Notes under the pieces: generated by a model
What the model was told of the DNA's origin: nothing
Seen by the model: the letters and a program-made list of their open reading frames with translations, nothing else
The model's database searches: none
NCBI RefSeq assembly: GCF_964204645.1
Contig: NC_134032.1
Location: 14,626,275 to 14,690,274 of the forward strand
Source: Tubulanus polymorphus
Lineage: Eukaryota; Nemertea; Palaeonemertea; Tubulaniformes; Tubulanidae
Direction: 5' to 3'
Length of the DNA stretch: 64,000 nt
Translations under genes and position numbers: made by a program
Part shown: positions 25,501 through 39,700 of the stretch, one piece after another
How the letters are laid out: each line of letters begins with the position of its first letter
How positions within the stretch are numbered: position 1 is the first letter of the stretch

Positions 25501-27720
25501 CCAGACATTGTGCTTGGATGCTGGATTGATGCTAATTCAAACCCCCTATGAAAATTCCTATGGTTAACACAGTCAAACACATACAACATAGACGTAAACT
25601 GTTTGATTATACGCATGATCAAACCTCCACATATTTCACTGACTTTTCCCGGATTTTTTTGTGTTTTCCTGAATTTTTTTTCAAGTAAAAAAATTCCCCG
25701 AATTTTCCCCGATTTCCGTGATTTTCAGGTTAGCGGCGTCGACCTGTTCGATTCGTTCAGCACGCAGTAAATAACAATAGATGTCTTTTAAGCTCCTTTA
25801 AGAAATTGGAAATGATCATTCTTCACTCTATAGCCGCGATCTGATGGCGCGGACCCGAGTCAAATTTGTCCCGTGCCTAATTAGAGATCGCGTTCACACG
25901 TAAACCACTAACTCAATACTAAACAATGCTTAAACAAAGCGATTTGAGTCATTTCCAAAACCAGTAGTAATTCAGACGCAATCATTTGTCCAGTGTGAAA
26001 ATTTAGCTCGGGCCTGGTCCGACGTATTTGGTCGGGGCCGCCAGGCAGGGCCTATTTGGCACCCGTGTGAACAATTGTTGGGGGCAAAATGGTGAAATGC
26101 TGAACAATATTCAACACCCCTCAGGAAATACATACCCCCCCCGGTAATCAATGAGTTAGAATCATAGAACGTGTCCTCTGCTAACACTTTGCAATTGATC
26201 ATAGTTTAAAAAATATGCCTAAGTTGATAATCATAATAAAAATAATAATAAAAATAATAATAATAATGATAATAATAATAATAATAATTGACATTTATAA
26301 AGCGCAGGTATCCAAACTAGAGTCCTATTCAAATGCGCTCCGAATTTGGTATTACCGAGTTTGAGAGCATCCTTTCAATTGTGTATTTCGCAATCCAAAC
26401 ATATTCATTTTCTTTAGGCGACCATTAATACAGACATAGATAAAAATTCATCATCTATCTTAGTGTTGTCGCAAGGGAACGTGATTCTGTATGCCAGACG
26501 AGAGAATCGCGCCACTGATTGCCGTATATATGATCACAACCAACATCGGTTTATATCTGATTTATAAATCTCAGATCTGTCATCTTGAAGCTATAACAAT
26601 ATTCATATCATATTCTCGGTCTATTTCTGGATATACGCAGTGAGACCCGATATATACAGATACATATCTCTCTTATCTTTATACAATAGACGGTCAACTC
26701 AGATATTTTCAAACAAGATCAAATTATTCCAACTTGAGAGTGATATCTCATTGGGACGATACAGACTCCTCTCAAGTCGGATCTTTTGACTTGAGAGTGA
26801 TATCTGAGTTGGATGGCACAGTAGACTCCGCTCAAGTCGGATCTTTTGACTTGAGAGTTATATCTGAGTTGGATGATACAGTAGACTCCGCTCAAGTCGG
26901 ATCTTTTGACTTGAGAGTGATATCTGAGTTGGATGGTACAGTAGACTCCGCTCAAGTCGGATCTTTTGACTTGAGAGTGATATCTGAGTTGGATGGCACA
27001 GTAGACTCCGCTCAAGTCGGATCTTTTGACTTGAGAGTTATATCTGAGTTGGATGGTACAGTAGACTCCGCTCAAGTCGGATCTTTTGACTTGAGAGTGA
27101 TATCTGAGTTGGATGGTACAGTAGACTCCGCTCAAGTCAGATCTTTTGACTTGAGAGTGATATCTGAGTTGGATGGTACAGTAGACTCCGCTCAAGTCGG
27201 ATCTTTTGACTTGAGAGTGATATCTGAGTTGGATGGTACAGTAGACCCTGCTCAAGTCGGATCTTTTGACTTGAGAGTGATATCTGAGTTGGATGGTACA
27301 GTAGACTCAGCTCAAGTCGGATCTTTTGACTAGAGAGTGATACTTGAGCAAAATTGAAATGAAATCATGGCAGGTTTGGGTATAAGACTAAATTCTAAAT
27401 TTAACATGCGGGCGGGAGGAAGAGAGAGCAGAGAGCGAGAGAGCGAGAGAGAGCGAGAGAGAGGAGAGAGAGAGCGAGAGAGAGCGAGAGAGAGCGGAGG
27501 GAGAGGGAGAGGAGAGAGGGAGGAGAGGGAGAGGGAGGGAGCAAGAGAGAGAGAGGGAGAGAGGGGAGAGGAGAGCGAGAGAGAGAGCGAAGAGAGCGAG
27601 AGAGAGCGAGAGAGCGAGAGAGAGCGAGAGAGAGCGAGAGAGAGCGAGAGAGAGCGAGAGAGCGAGAGAGAGCGAGAGAGCGAGAGAGCGAGAGCGAGAG
27701 AGAGCGAGAGAGAGCGAGAG

Positions 27721-27756
<36 letters not shown>

Positions 27757-30700
27757 CGGGGAGAGGAGAGGGAGGGGAGGGGAGGGGGAAGGGAGGGAGA
27801 GAGGGGAGGGAAAGAGGAAGAGAGGGAAGGGGGAGGGAAGGGAAGGGAGAGGGAGAGGGAGAGAGAGAGGGAGAGAGACTAATAAGTGAAATAAGAAATC
27901 CCAGGATCACAGACTGCAACAGACGAAAATCAAATGTAAAGAAAAATGTAGTCCAATTTCAAGACAAATTATAGGAGTGAATTAAACCACAACCAAGAAA
28001 TAAAACAGTGAAATATAAAGTTCAACATTGAAATTTATCAACACAAGATGATTTTAATCTCTTCAGAGATGAAACCAGCTTATAACTGATGTTTAAAATT
28101 AAATCTCAAGTTGAATTGAACAAGCCAAGGTACAGATAGTTCGGCCAATTATTAGTTGAAATACGATTTGACTAGCAAAAAAGTCAGTAGTAAATTGGTA
28201 CGTTCAATTTTATAACGCAGCAATTAAGACTAAAGACCAATAAAACTGATCCAGGTTCATTGTAAATTTCATAACGGATGATCTCTATGCGTGTGAGTAG
28301 AGGTCAATCGCTGGTCCTGTCCGGTCCGGTGATAACCGATGTGCGCGCGTGAATGCATAGATCTGGCTAGGTCCATTCAAAATAAGTCAGTTCCTAGTCC
28401 GGACCAAATAAGAACTGACTAACCAGCGCGAACTCACGTTCAAAACATGCAAATATTTACAGTCAGTCTATCCACAGAAAAAATTAAAATATTTTCCAAG
28501 TTTTACCGACTGACAAAAAACAGTTTCAACAACGCAATGAATAATTAAAGGGCCCTCATAACAATTTAGACGAGTGCCTTCCGAGGGTTTTCTGTTTACA
28601 AACGCTTTTCCCGGAAATACTTCACACAAATCCGATAGTCATATAGTGTAGTGTATGATATGTTTTTCGTTATATCATTCGGAGTTTGATGGGAAATAAT
28701 TATTGGTTCAATAAGGTCAACGAAATGATAGTTAATGATATAGTCGGTGAATGATTAGGTGATGGCAACCAGACACTACTGGGTTCTTACAGATCGACAA
28801 ATCCATAATTCCCTGATATTTCCCTGACCCTTGACCGAAAATTCCCCGATTTAATCATAAGATATCCTCAGTGGCAGCTGTTTCTTATCAAGAGGTTCCC
28901 TGTGCTACTCGACACAGCAAGACCAGCAAGGGCCCAAAATTTTAAAGTCTCTGATTTCGTAGAAATGAGTCAGAATTCCCTGATTTCTGTGCAGGCAAAA
29001 ATAATCCAGAATTCCTTGATTTTCACTAATTTCCCCGAACCTAAGAACCGTGATATACAGTGGCCAATTACTGATGAGCCGTGAATGCAATGAGTGCCGA
29101 TAAAACCTGTAAATATTGATCAATGATAGCTGGAAATAATTACTGTGTTGATCGGCTGCCGCTGGTGATGTTTGTCGATTACTACTGATGAAATGTTTTG
29201 ATTGGTTCTGTCTAAACACTGCGACACTGTTAGTCAAACAAGGGACATCTAGTTAAACATCATTCCTGTATCGAACTACATAGAAAAACTGGGGACATCC
29301 AGCAACATCTCTTATCAGATGAAGGGACATCCAGCAACATCTCCGATCAGATGAAGGGACATCCAGCAACATCTCCGATCACATGAAGGGACATCCAGCA
29401 ACATCTCCGATCAGATGAAGGGACATCCAGCAACATCTCCGATCACATGAAGGGACATCCAGCAACATCTCCGATCACATGAAGGGACATCCAGCAACAT
29501 CTCCGATCACATGAAGGGACATCCAGCAACATCTCCGATCACATGAAGGGACATCCAGCAACATCTCCGATCACATGAAGGGACATCCAGCAACATCTCC
29601 GATCACATGAAGGGACATCCAGCAACATCTCCGATCACATGAAGGGACATCCAGCAACATCTCCGATCACGTGAAGGGACATCCAGCAACATCTCCGATC
29701 ACATGAAGGGACATCCAGCAACATCTCCGATCACATGAAGAGACATCCAGGAAGAAAGACACTCTAAATATTTGGATGGATATATGAAAGCTGTGGGTAC
29801 TGGAGTGTGTAATGGGTAGTGTAGTGTGATCTGTGTGCATTTGTGGCCAGCACACAGATCACATTGTTCAATGGGGTTTGGTCCAAGACTCGCGAGATTT
29901 TCAACAACACGGAAGTAACGTGTAATAAATGGTGACTTGAATTGCATGACTACCTACCACCCCTCATTATTGTTGGAAAACTAAACGTTCGGCACTGACT
30001 AAAAATTAGTAATAACATTTTAGAAATGGCCAGAATTTTAACTTAGGTTCTATCTTATTTTTATTTTACGATTGTGTTTGGTATAATTTTTTTTTAAACG
30101 GCCGTTAAGGCTTCATGTTTCGGTCTGCAATTCACTGCAAATAGTTACGCAACTACGCACATTTCAGTGTTTTATGGCAGCTGTACACTCAATCGGCGCC
30201 GTTCGTGACTAGCTTCACTGCGGAATTATCATTAATTAACATCGCCATATCACATCATCAACTTATATTGTGTCTTAAAACCCTAACAGCCGAAATAATT
30301 GAAATGCACACATGATTTCTATCATTGAAAATTGAGAGAGTGGCCATGTTTGTGTTCTGCTGCTTCGCGTAAATCCCGCGCCGTGGCGCAACCGCGCAGA
30401 GTGGGGCCGATACGTCTAGCAACATCTCTGATCAGATAAAGGGATATCCAGCAAAATCTCCAATCACATTAAGGGACATCCAGCAACATCTCTGATCATA
30501 TCACCTAAATTATGGGTTTAATCTAGTAATGCTAAGCGAGATAAATGACTAATATATTCTCTGCAACAGCCGTTTATACATGATAATAATGGAAATCCGA
30601 GTAGTTATAAAACTTTTTAAAACCGAAATTCAACCATATGTGACATAAGTATACATACCACATCACATGCCCTACATTTCCCCACCCAGCATTCAGAAAA

Positions 30701-33700
30701 CAGAAACGGTGCAATGATTGAGTCGTTGATACTAATGAGAGTAAAGTGAGTATGACACATCTAATGAACAGGCAGCAGGCGAAAGTGTCGGCAAGTGTCT
30801 CATCGAGATTCATGGCAAGCTGTTAATATACAAGTCACAGGGTAAAAAACCGTGGTTACAGGGAGGGAGGCAGGCAGGGAGGGAGACAGGCAAGGAGGGA
30901 GGCAGGCAGGGAATGAGGCAGGCAGGGAGGCATGGAGGGAGGCAGGCAGGCAGGCAGGGAGGCAGGCAGGAAGGGAGGCAGGCAGGGAGAATATATATAT
31001 GTACATGTACATCTCAGTGTTTTGGAATTGTTTATGGTATTTCAGGATATTTCAGACACGCGCTATAGGCTATAAACACACTACCAGACACAGTAAAATA
31101 CACCGCATTATTTACTGCATCGTTTGTTTCAATAGATTTTTATTCACTGATGAAAAATATCTCGCTGTCTGTGTTTGTATCTGCTCGCTCTCTGCAGGTC
31201 ATTTTTAGGTTGACGTTTATAAGAATTGAAGTTAAGAACAATGAATAATCACATGTGATATGAGCATGTTACATGTAAACTCTAGATCACATGACTACTT
31301 GTGACATCATACTCCTAGCCAACCAATCAAACCCCAACCTTAGGTCACATGACCACCAGTGACATCTATATCCTAGCCAGCCAATCAAACCCTAACCTTA
31401 GGTCACATGACTATCTGTAACATGGAATCCTAGCCAGCCAATCATAGCTTAACCCTAGTTTGGCTGACGAACTGTGACATGTAATCAGAAGCCAAGTCAG
31501 TCCTCACTGAAATCCATTCACAATGTTCTCATGACTTTTAACCATTTTTAACCACATTATAATTCAGAGAAACAAAACAAGCAAATAAAATTCATTATCA
31601 TAATTGTTGATAACTTTATTTTTGTGAATACATCACAACCTCTGAAGATGTCAAATTGTGTAATTATGATATTTCATGAAATTAATAAAAGGAAAATTAC
31701 TTACAAATATCGATATTTTAGTAACATCGAGAATAAACTGAAAACCGAGACACAAAATTTATAATAAGCGAGATCTGGTGATTTCGATATTATCTGACAA
31801 AAGTTACTTATCACTGATAGGTAAAACTTCCCATAATTCCAAGTCCACAACATATTCTCCAATTTTTCCCATTTCGTGCCATATTTTCTTCAGTTTCAAG
31901 TTTGCTTTTTTCGCTTTATCATCGAGAACTTTAAGAATGCCGTACGCGGCGGAGAAAGCCATAATAACCCTGCCGCCCGGACGTAGGTGTCCGTGGGCTC
32001 CGGTTATAAAACGCCCGATAGCCTCGTAGCCGGGGTCAGCCATAGATCTGTCCAGCATCGTTAAATCATCAGCCATTTCGATTGGCATGAAATTATACGG
32101 AACGTGCCAGAAAATCAAATCAAACTTTTCATCTTCGCGAATATTTTCGTAAACGTCGGAATATCGCACGTCTCCCGGGACGGCGTAACGCTCAAAATTC
32201 ACTTTAGTATTCTCTAAAGCTTGTTGGTTGATGTCGGTTGCCAACATGTAACTGAGCTTCGATTTATTACGTAAATAATGTACGACGCTCATGCAACCAG
32301 TACCGCATCCGATTTCTAACATTCTAGCGCCCTCTACTGTCTGTTCCGGTAAATTCAACGCCTGCTGTTCATGACCGTTCAGGAAAAAAACGTCGAGAAA
32401 ATTAACGAATTTCTGACCGCAAAATTCAAACTCGCGTCGACCTCCGTTTTCCGTCATAAATTTCTGATTATTTTCGATCAGTTCTTGACTTTCTTCAAAC
32501 ATGGCTGTCCGTTTAGCGAGTTCTTCTTGATCGAGAAAAGCATCCACCATTTTGCCGAGGAATATTACTAAAGATGAGTTGAATTTAAGACACTGACGAC
32601 AGCAGATAGACAGACGTTTAAACAGCAGTTAAGACCAGACGTTTAGACAGTGGTAGCGGGTAATAATGCAACGTTTCTGGTAGTGTGATAATCCTTAGAA
32701 CAAAATTCATCCTCATGAATTTATTTTTGCTAGTAATCAGTACTGCACAGGTTGCGTGTGAGATTTGACAATATGAAGGCAATCCGATATATTCTGAACA
32801 TTTACTCATAATCAATCATGAATATATTAGAAATGTGTTAACAGGCCGAAGTGCTGATTTTGGCGAACAACAATGGCTGCCGTTCAGCCATCTTGATTCT
32901 GACGGGGCCAGTTTTTGGGCTGAAGATGTGTCTAGGGTAGATACATGTGTAACCCAAATATCAAGACATTACATTGAAGCGTCTTCAAAACTTCCTAAAA
33001 TAACTGGATTCCGTCTATGGACGGACGAACTGACGGACGGACGAAAAGTGAACAGTTATCCGAATAGTTATAAAACTTTTTAAAACCGAAATTCAACCAT
33101 ATGTGACATAAGTATACATACCACATCACATGCCCTATATTTCCCCACCCAGCATTTAGCAAAACAGAAACGGTGCAATGATTGAGTCGTTGATACTAAT
33201 GATAGTAAAGTGAGTATGACACATCTAATGAACAGGCAGCAGGCAGAAGTGTCGGCAAGTGTCTCATCGAGATTCATGGCAAGCTGTTAATATGCAAGTC
33301 ACAGGGTAAAAAACCGTGGTTACAGGGAGGGAGGGAGGGAGGGAGGCAGGGAGGCAGGCAGGGAGGGAGGGAGGGAGGCAGGCAGGCAAAGGAGACAGGC
33401 AGGGAGACAGGCAGGCAGGGAGGGAGACAGGCAAGGAGGGAGGCAGGCAGGGAATGAGGCAGGCAGGGAGGCATGGAGGGAGGGAGGCAGGCAGGCTGGG
33501 AGACAGGCAGGCAGGGAGGGAGACAGGCAAGGAGGGAGGCAGGCAGGGAATGAGGCAGGCAGGGAGGCATGGAGGGAGGGAGGCAGGCAGGGAGGCAGGC
33601 AGGAAGGGAGGCAGGCAGGGAGAGTATATATATGTACATCTCAGTGTTTTGGAATTATTTATGGTATTTCAGGATATTTCAGACAGCTATAGGCTATAAA

Positions 33701-36700
33701 CACACTACCAGACACAGTAAAATACACTGCATCATTCACGGCATCGTTTGTTTCAATAGATTTTTATTCACTGATGAAAAATATCTCGCTGTCTGTGTTG
33801 GTATCTGCTCGCTCTCTGCAGGTCATTTTTAGGTTGACGTTTATAAGAATTGAAGTTAAGAACAATGAATAATCATAGGTCAAGGTCGTTGATCTCAACA
33901 GTCACGATCACAGGGGTTTGGCGATGGGCTTGGATTTTATTTCCGGGTTGTTGATAATCTCGCGAGAATGGCGCTAAATATGAACTGCGAATAAATTCAA
34001 AATATCACGGAAATACCTTGTGTTTATATTGTTTATTTATCCGCTATAAAGTTCTGATAAACAATTGGTCGTTAAGAATCATTATCAGACGGTCGTCACG
34101 CTTTACTATATAAAATCACAAGGGATGAAACGCCAGGCCTCCGCTGTACTTAAATTTTCAGCCAGAAAGTTGGGACAGTCACGTGACATTCTGATGACGT
34201 CATCGCATTTAAAACTTCAACACGAAAAGTTAACATATTCACAGACCGATATCAATTGTCAGATTAGGATTCATATGAAATTAATAACTAATAAAGAATA
34301 AATTATGATCAAATATATAATTCATAGAAAAAAATTGCATTTGAATGTAAGTTATTCTCAAATATTTTTCGTATCATAGTTTCCATCTTATATGCTTCAG
34401 GTTCGCGTTCAGTCAAATAAGAAGCGTTAAGTCACGTGACTGTCCCAACTTTCTGGCTGGCACAACTCTGAAGGCGTTTCATCCCTTGTTATTTTATATA
34501 GTAGCGTGACGACCGTCTGATAATGATTCTTAACGACCAATTGTATATCGAAACTTTATAGCGGATAAATAAACAATATAAACACAAGGTATTTCCGTGA
34601 TATTTTGAATTTATTCGCAGTTCATATTTAGCGCCATTCTCGCGAGATTATCAACAACTCGGAAATAAAATCCAAGCCCATCGCCAAACCCCTGTGGTCA
34701 CGATGGCAGACGATTAGGTGTATGACCTTGATAAATGCTTTCAGAACCAGTAACACCCCCACTAACCACACATTCAGGGGCATATCCAGAGACCAATTTT
34801 GATGGACTTGTCAAAAGGGCACTTTGACGTCCAATAAGGCGTAGTCCTGCACTGAAATGGGGAAAAGGGCAATTTTAAAGATTTATGTCTATAATTCCCG
34901 ATGATGTATGTATCTCATGAAGTCTTCCTCCTCTCCCTCGATCAACAGTTGTAGGTTTCTGTGTACAAACATTGACTGAAGGTTCAGTACACTACGGGCA
35001 TATAGTACCGGCAGAGCACTCAGAAACTCAGACACTGGATGTACGAGCTATGGTTCACAGAAAGGAATTCACTGATTCAGTGAAAATGTTTACGAATAGT
35101 TCGCTAACTTAATTTGTATAAAGTTGCACAGTTGAAAGTTTACGTGAACTGGGCCAACGGTCTGACCTGTGAATCAATAGGAAGCAGTTCTCATCAGCGC
35201 CATGACATTTTTTTTCGAGAAAAATTACCGGATATGACCGACTGTGAGCCATCTTGAATTTCTTTACTGATTTGCGATAAAAACTTAACAAAACATTCTT
35301 TAAATAATCAGTTTGCTCGAATAGCACTTCACACCGATGAGGCTAGAACTTGTGATAACTAAAAAGGCTGTCTGACATCGCCGTATTGAGGTTTTTTTAA
35401 TGTATGCATGTCTTTCTCTCTCCCTTGTTGAATCAAAAATTAGCAACAACAACAGCAGCTTCCGTCGGTAAAAAGCCTAAGAGGAAATGAACACCACAAA
35501 TCAACTGGAAAAATGTTCAGACAATGGCCTAAATACAATATACTAGTTACGAATAAACGGCTGGGAAAATGGCAGCAGCTCGCTGGTCCCAACTCACTTA
35601 TTGTTATAATTATTATATATGTATCATAATTCCCTAATTCTAATAATAATGATAATAATAATAATTATTCATAATTATCTTAATGCCGAGGGCAGTAATC
35701 ATGAATTATGTCGCGTTATTCCAGCGCTTTCAGGCATAATCTATACACATTTTGGACGTTTAAAGAAATACACGACAAAAATTGAATTTATAGAAAATGA
35801 AGTTTCAAAACGAATTTTACGGGATGAAAGAGTTTGCGGGAGATGATACGACAAAATACCGGTATTAGGGTTCGGGGCAGCGGAGGATGGTTCGTATATA
35901 ACTAGTAAAAATGTTATTTGAGGTCTGTTTTTTTTCCCTTTTAACTTTTTTACCTCGTGAATCCAATTCAGATATCAATCTGTTATCTAAAAAAAAAAAC
36001 CAAATATTGACGGAGAAAATCGATGGAACATCTGAGAGTGTGGAGACATTTGAAACTATAAAAATCCCATGAAATATCATAGGATTCAAAGCAAGTTTTA
36101 GGTTGATTCTGGTGTATTTAACTTAACAGTTTAAAACAGAAAATGAATAAACTGTGATACTAAAACACCAGTCAAATGAGATCAGCTTTTACACTGTATA
36201 TGCCTACATATGACTGGTCAATTGTGTGCACGTACTAGTAACATAGCTCACATGTGACATGAGCATGTTACATGTAAACTCTAGATCACATGACTACTTG
36301 TGACATCATACTCCTAGCCAGCCAATCAAACCCTAACCCTAGGTCACATGACCACCAGTGACATCTATATCCTAGCCAGCCAATCAAACCCTAAACTTAG
36401 GTCACATGACCACCAGTGACATCATTATCCTAGCCAGCCAATCAAACCCTAACCCTAGGTCACATGACCACCAGTGACATCATGACTATAGCCAGCCAAT
36501 CAAACCCTAACCCTAGGTCACATGACCACCAGTGACATCATGACTATAGCCGGCCAATCAAACCCTAACCTTAGGTCACATGACTATCTGTAACATGGAA
36601 TCCTAGCCAGCCAATCATAGCTTAACCCTAGTTTGGCTGACGAACTGTGACATGTAATCAGAAGCCAAGTCAGTCCTCACTGAAATCCATTCACAATGTT

Positions 36701-39700
36701 CTCATGACTTTTACCATTTTTAACCACATTATAATTCAGAGAAACTAAAACAAACAAATAAAATTCATTATCATAATTGTTGATAACTTTATTTTCGTGA
36801 ATACATCACAACCTCTGAAGATGTCAAATTGTGTAATTATGATATTTAAAGAAATTAATAAAAGGAAAATTACTTACAAATATTGATATTTTAGTAACAT
36901 CGAGAATAAACCGAAAACCGAGACACAAAATTTATAATAAGCGAGATCTGGTGATTTCGATATTATCTGACAAAAGTTACTTTTCACTGATAGGTAAAAC
37001 TTCCCATAATTCCAAGTCCTCAACATATTCTCCAATTTTTCCCACTTCGTGCCATATTTTCTTCAGTTTCAAGTTTGCTTTTTTTGCTTTATCATCGAGA
37101 ACTTTAAGAATGCCGTACGCGGCGGAGAAAGCCATAATAACCCTGCCGCCCGGACGTAGGTGTCCGTGGGCTCCGGTTATAAAACGCCCGATCGCCTCGT
37201 AGCCGGGGTCAGCCATAGATCTGTCCAACATCGTTAAATCATCAGCCATTTCGATTGGCATGAAATTATACGGAACGTGCCAGAAAATCAAATCAAACTT
37301 TTCATCTTCGCGAATATTTTCGTAAACGTCGGAATATCGCACGTCTCCCGGGACGGCGTAACGCTCAAAATTCACTTTAGTATTCTCTAAAGCTTGTTGG
37401 TTGATGTCGGTCGCCAACACGTAACTAAGCTTCGATTTATTGCGTAAATAATGTACAACGCTCATGCAACCAGTTCCGCATCCGATTTCTAACATTCTAG
37501 CGCCCTCTACTGTCTGTTCCGGTAAATTCAACGCCTGCGGTTCATGACCGTCCAGGAAGAAAACATCGAGAAAATTAACGAATTTCTGACCGCAAAATTC
37601 AAACTCGCGTCGACCTCCGTTTTCCGTCATCGATTTCTGATTATTTTCGATCAGTTCTTGACCTTCTTCGAACATGGCTGTCCGTTTAGCGAGTTCTTCT
37701 TGATCGAGAAAAGTATCTGCCATTTTGCCGAGGAATATTACTAAAGATGAGTTGAATTTGAGACACCGACGACAGCAGATAGACAGACGTTTAAACAGCA
37801 GTTAAGAGCAGACGTTTAGACAGTGGTAGCGGGTAATAATGCAACGTTTCTGGTAGTGTGATAATCCCTAGAACAAAATTCATCCTCATGAATTTATTTT
37901 TGCTAGTAATCAGTACTGCACAGGTTGCGTGTGAGATTTGACAATATGAAGGCAATCCGATATATTCTGAACATTGACTCATAATCAATCATGAATATAT
38001 TAGAAATGTGTTAACAGGCCTAAGTGCTGATTTTGGTGAACAACAATGGCTGCCAGTCGGCCATCTTGATTCTGACGGGGCCAGTTTTTGGGCTGAAGAT
38101 GTGTCTAGGGTAGATACACGTGTAACCCAAATATCAAGACATTACCTTGAAGCATCTTCAAAACTTCCCAAAATAACTGGATTCCGTCTACGGACAGACG
38201 GACGGACGGACGAAAAGTGAACGCAATAGCCCGCTGGGATTTAAGTCCCAAGTGGGCTAAAAATTAGTACAGGTCGACATAAATTAGCGTTTATAGAACG
38301 TTTGACAAGAACGAAGTATCTTGTTTTAGTTAATTCTCTTGGACCGGAGGGAATCGTTGGAGTCATCGATAAGGACAGTCTGACTGCGGCGTTGGAAGTA
38401 CAGGGAGCTGTAGCAATAAATTACTGAATAGCCGCGGCAAAACATACTAGGACCTTTTGGCAAAAATCGGCAACTGGCCGCGGCAATCAAAACATAGCTT
38501 CCAACGCGCCTGGCGCTATTTCAAATGAGTTGACAACACAATTTTGGAAGCGTTGAAAACTGCCATAACTGACAATCTATATATCAAATATTAAACCGAG
38601 TACCAGTCATCGTGGATTATTAATCTAGTGCAGGAGTGTCAATTATTGAATAAACTAATGCAACTTGGCTATGAACAGGTGCGGGGGGGGGGGGGGCCAA
38701 ACAGAGGCGAATTAGAAAATAATTTAAATTGATTTCAACCTACATGATTTGGAGAACCCTAACTGTGTGTCTCCGATTAATTACGATATTATGTTAATTT
38801 TGTCATAAACGTTGTAATACTTTGACAATAAAGTTTATAAATACATTAAAATTTCAGCCAGTCGGCGAGCAGGAATTTCAATATGCGCTATCATTGCAAC
38901 AAAATAATTTTACATTCACATTAGCCGCATTAACACTAGATTCAGCGCTTATGAAGTACCGTACTTCACTGGTGCCGAATTCACCAAAATACGGCGCTTA
39001 CAACAGCCAGTTACGTTTACACAACGAGTCGACGATTCGGCACTTAGTAAGCCCAGTATAGTAGTCACCCGGTGTGCCGTTAGAGGGCAGTGTAACTAGT
39101 GTATTGTACTATGAGGATGTGAAAATACACGGCTAGCTAAGCGCCGAATCTGCGTTCACACTACGGAAAATACGCGTCCAGCTCAGCGCCGTACTGAGAT
39201 CGGGTTTTCTGCGCGGAATCGCATTCCGCGCTTAATAAGCCGCGTATTTCAGTACGGAACTGAATAAGCCGCAAATAGGCCTCGAATAATTTTCTATTGT
39301 GGACGCTTAGTACCATACTGAAATCCTAGTGTGGACGCAGCTTATGGCCCAGCTCAGAGATTATCAATCAACGCTCCTGAGATATCACATGGTCTCCACG
39401 GGCGCGGGCATATACCACATAATTTTTAAGCTGTCCGACAAAATTCCATACCCAATAAATCGTAAAGTTCCGGGCTAAAAAACGCGCGTAGTTTCCACGG
39501 GTTTTACTCTAGTTTATATAATTACTATCTATGTATCATAATTCCCTAATTCTAACGATAAATAATATCAATTATTCGTAATCATCCTTACGCACAGGGT
39601 AAATTGATTGACTTGTGATAATTAAAAAGGCTGCCTGACGGCTATATTGAAATGTGTTTTCACGTGTCTTTATCCTCTAAAGAAAATACTAGCATTTAGA

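Larger units (their letters stand above)
30590..38262. repeat. Tandem segmental duplication carrying methyltransferase copies 1 and 2
   Basis: Unit A (about 30590-33055) and unit B (about 33060-38262) share, in order: the AGTTATAAAACTTTTTAAAA start, the GGCA-rich array, a unique stretch to AGTTAAGAACAATGAATAAT, the 58-bp satellite, the methyltransferase, and a tail with GACGGACGG. Unit B has about 2.4 kb more (33873-36243), including the foldback element; its distal part is also present beside the cluster at 58.7 kb, so unit A probably lost it. Confidence 0.85.

Noticed and set aside
26719-27333. Long open frames of 199 and 178 codons on opposite strands
   Set aside because: They exist only because the 60-base repeat unit has no stop; the encoded proteins are pure 20-residue repeats with no start context or splice support.
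29285-29757. Regular 32-bp repeats resembling a CRISPR array
   Set aside because: Units are contiguous with no unique spacers, and the DNA is from an animal.
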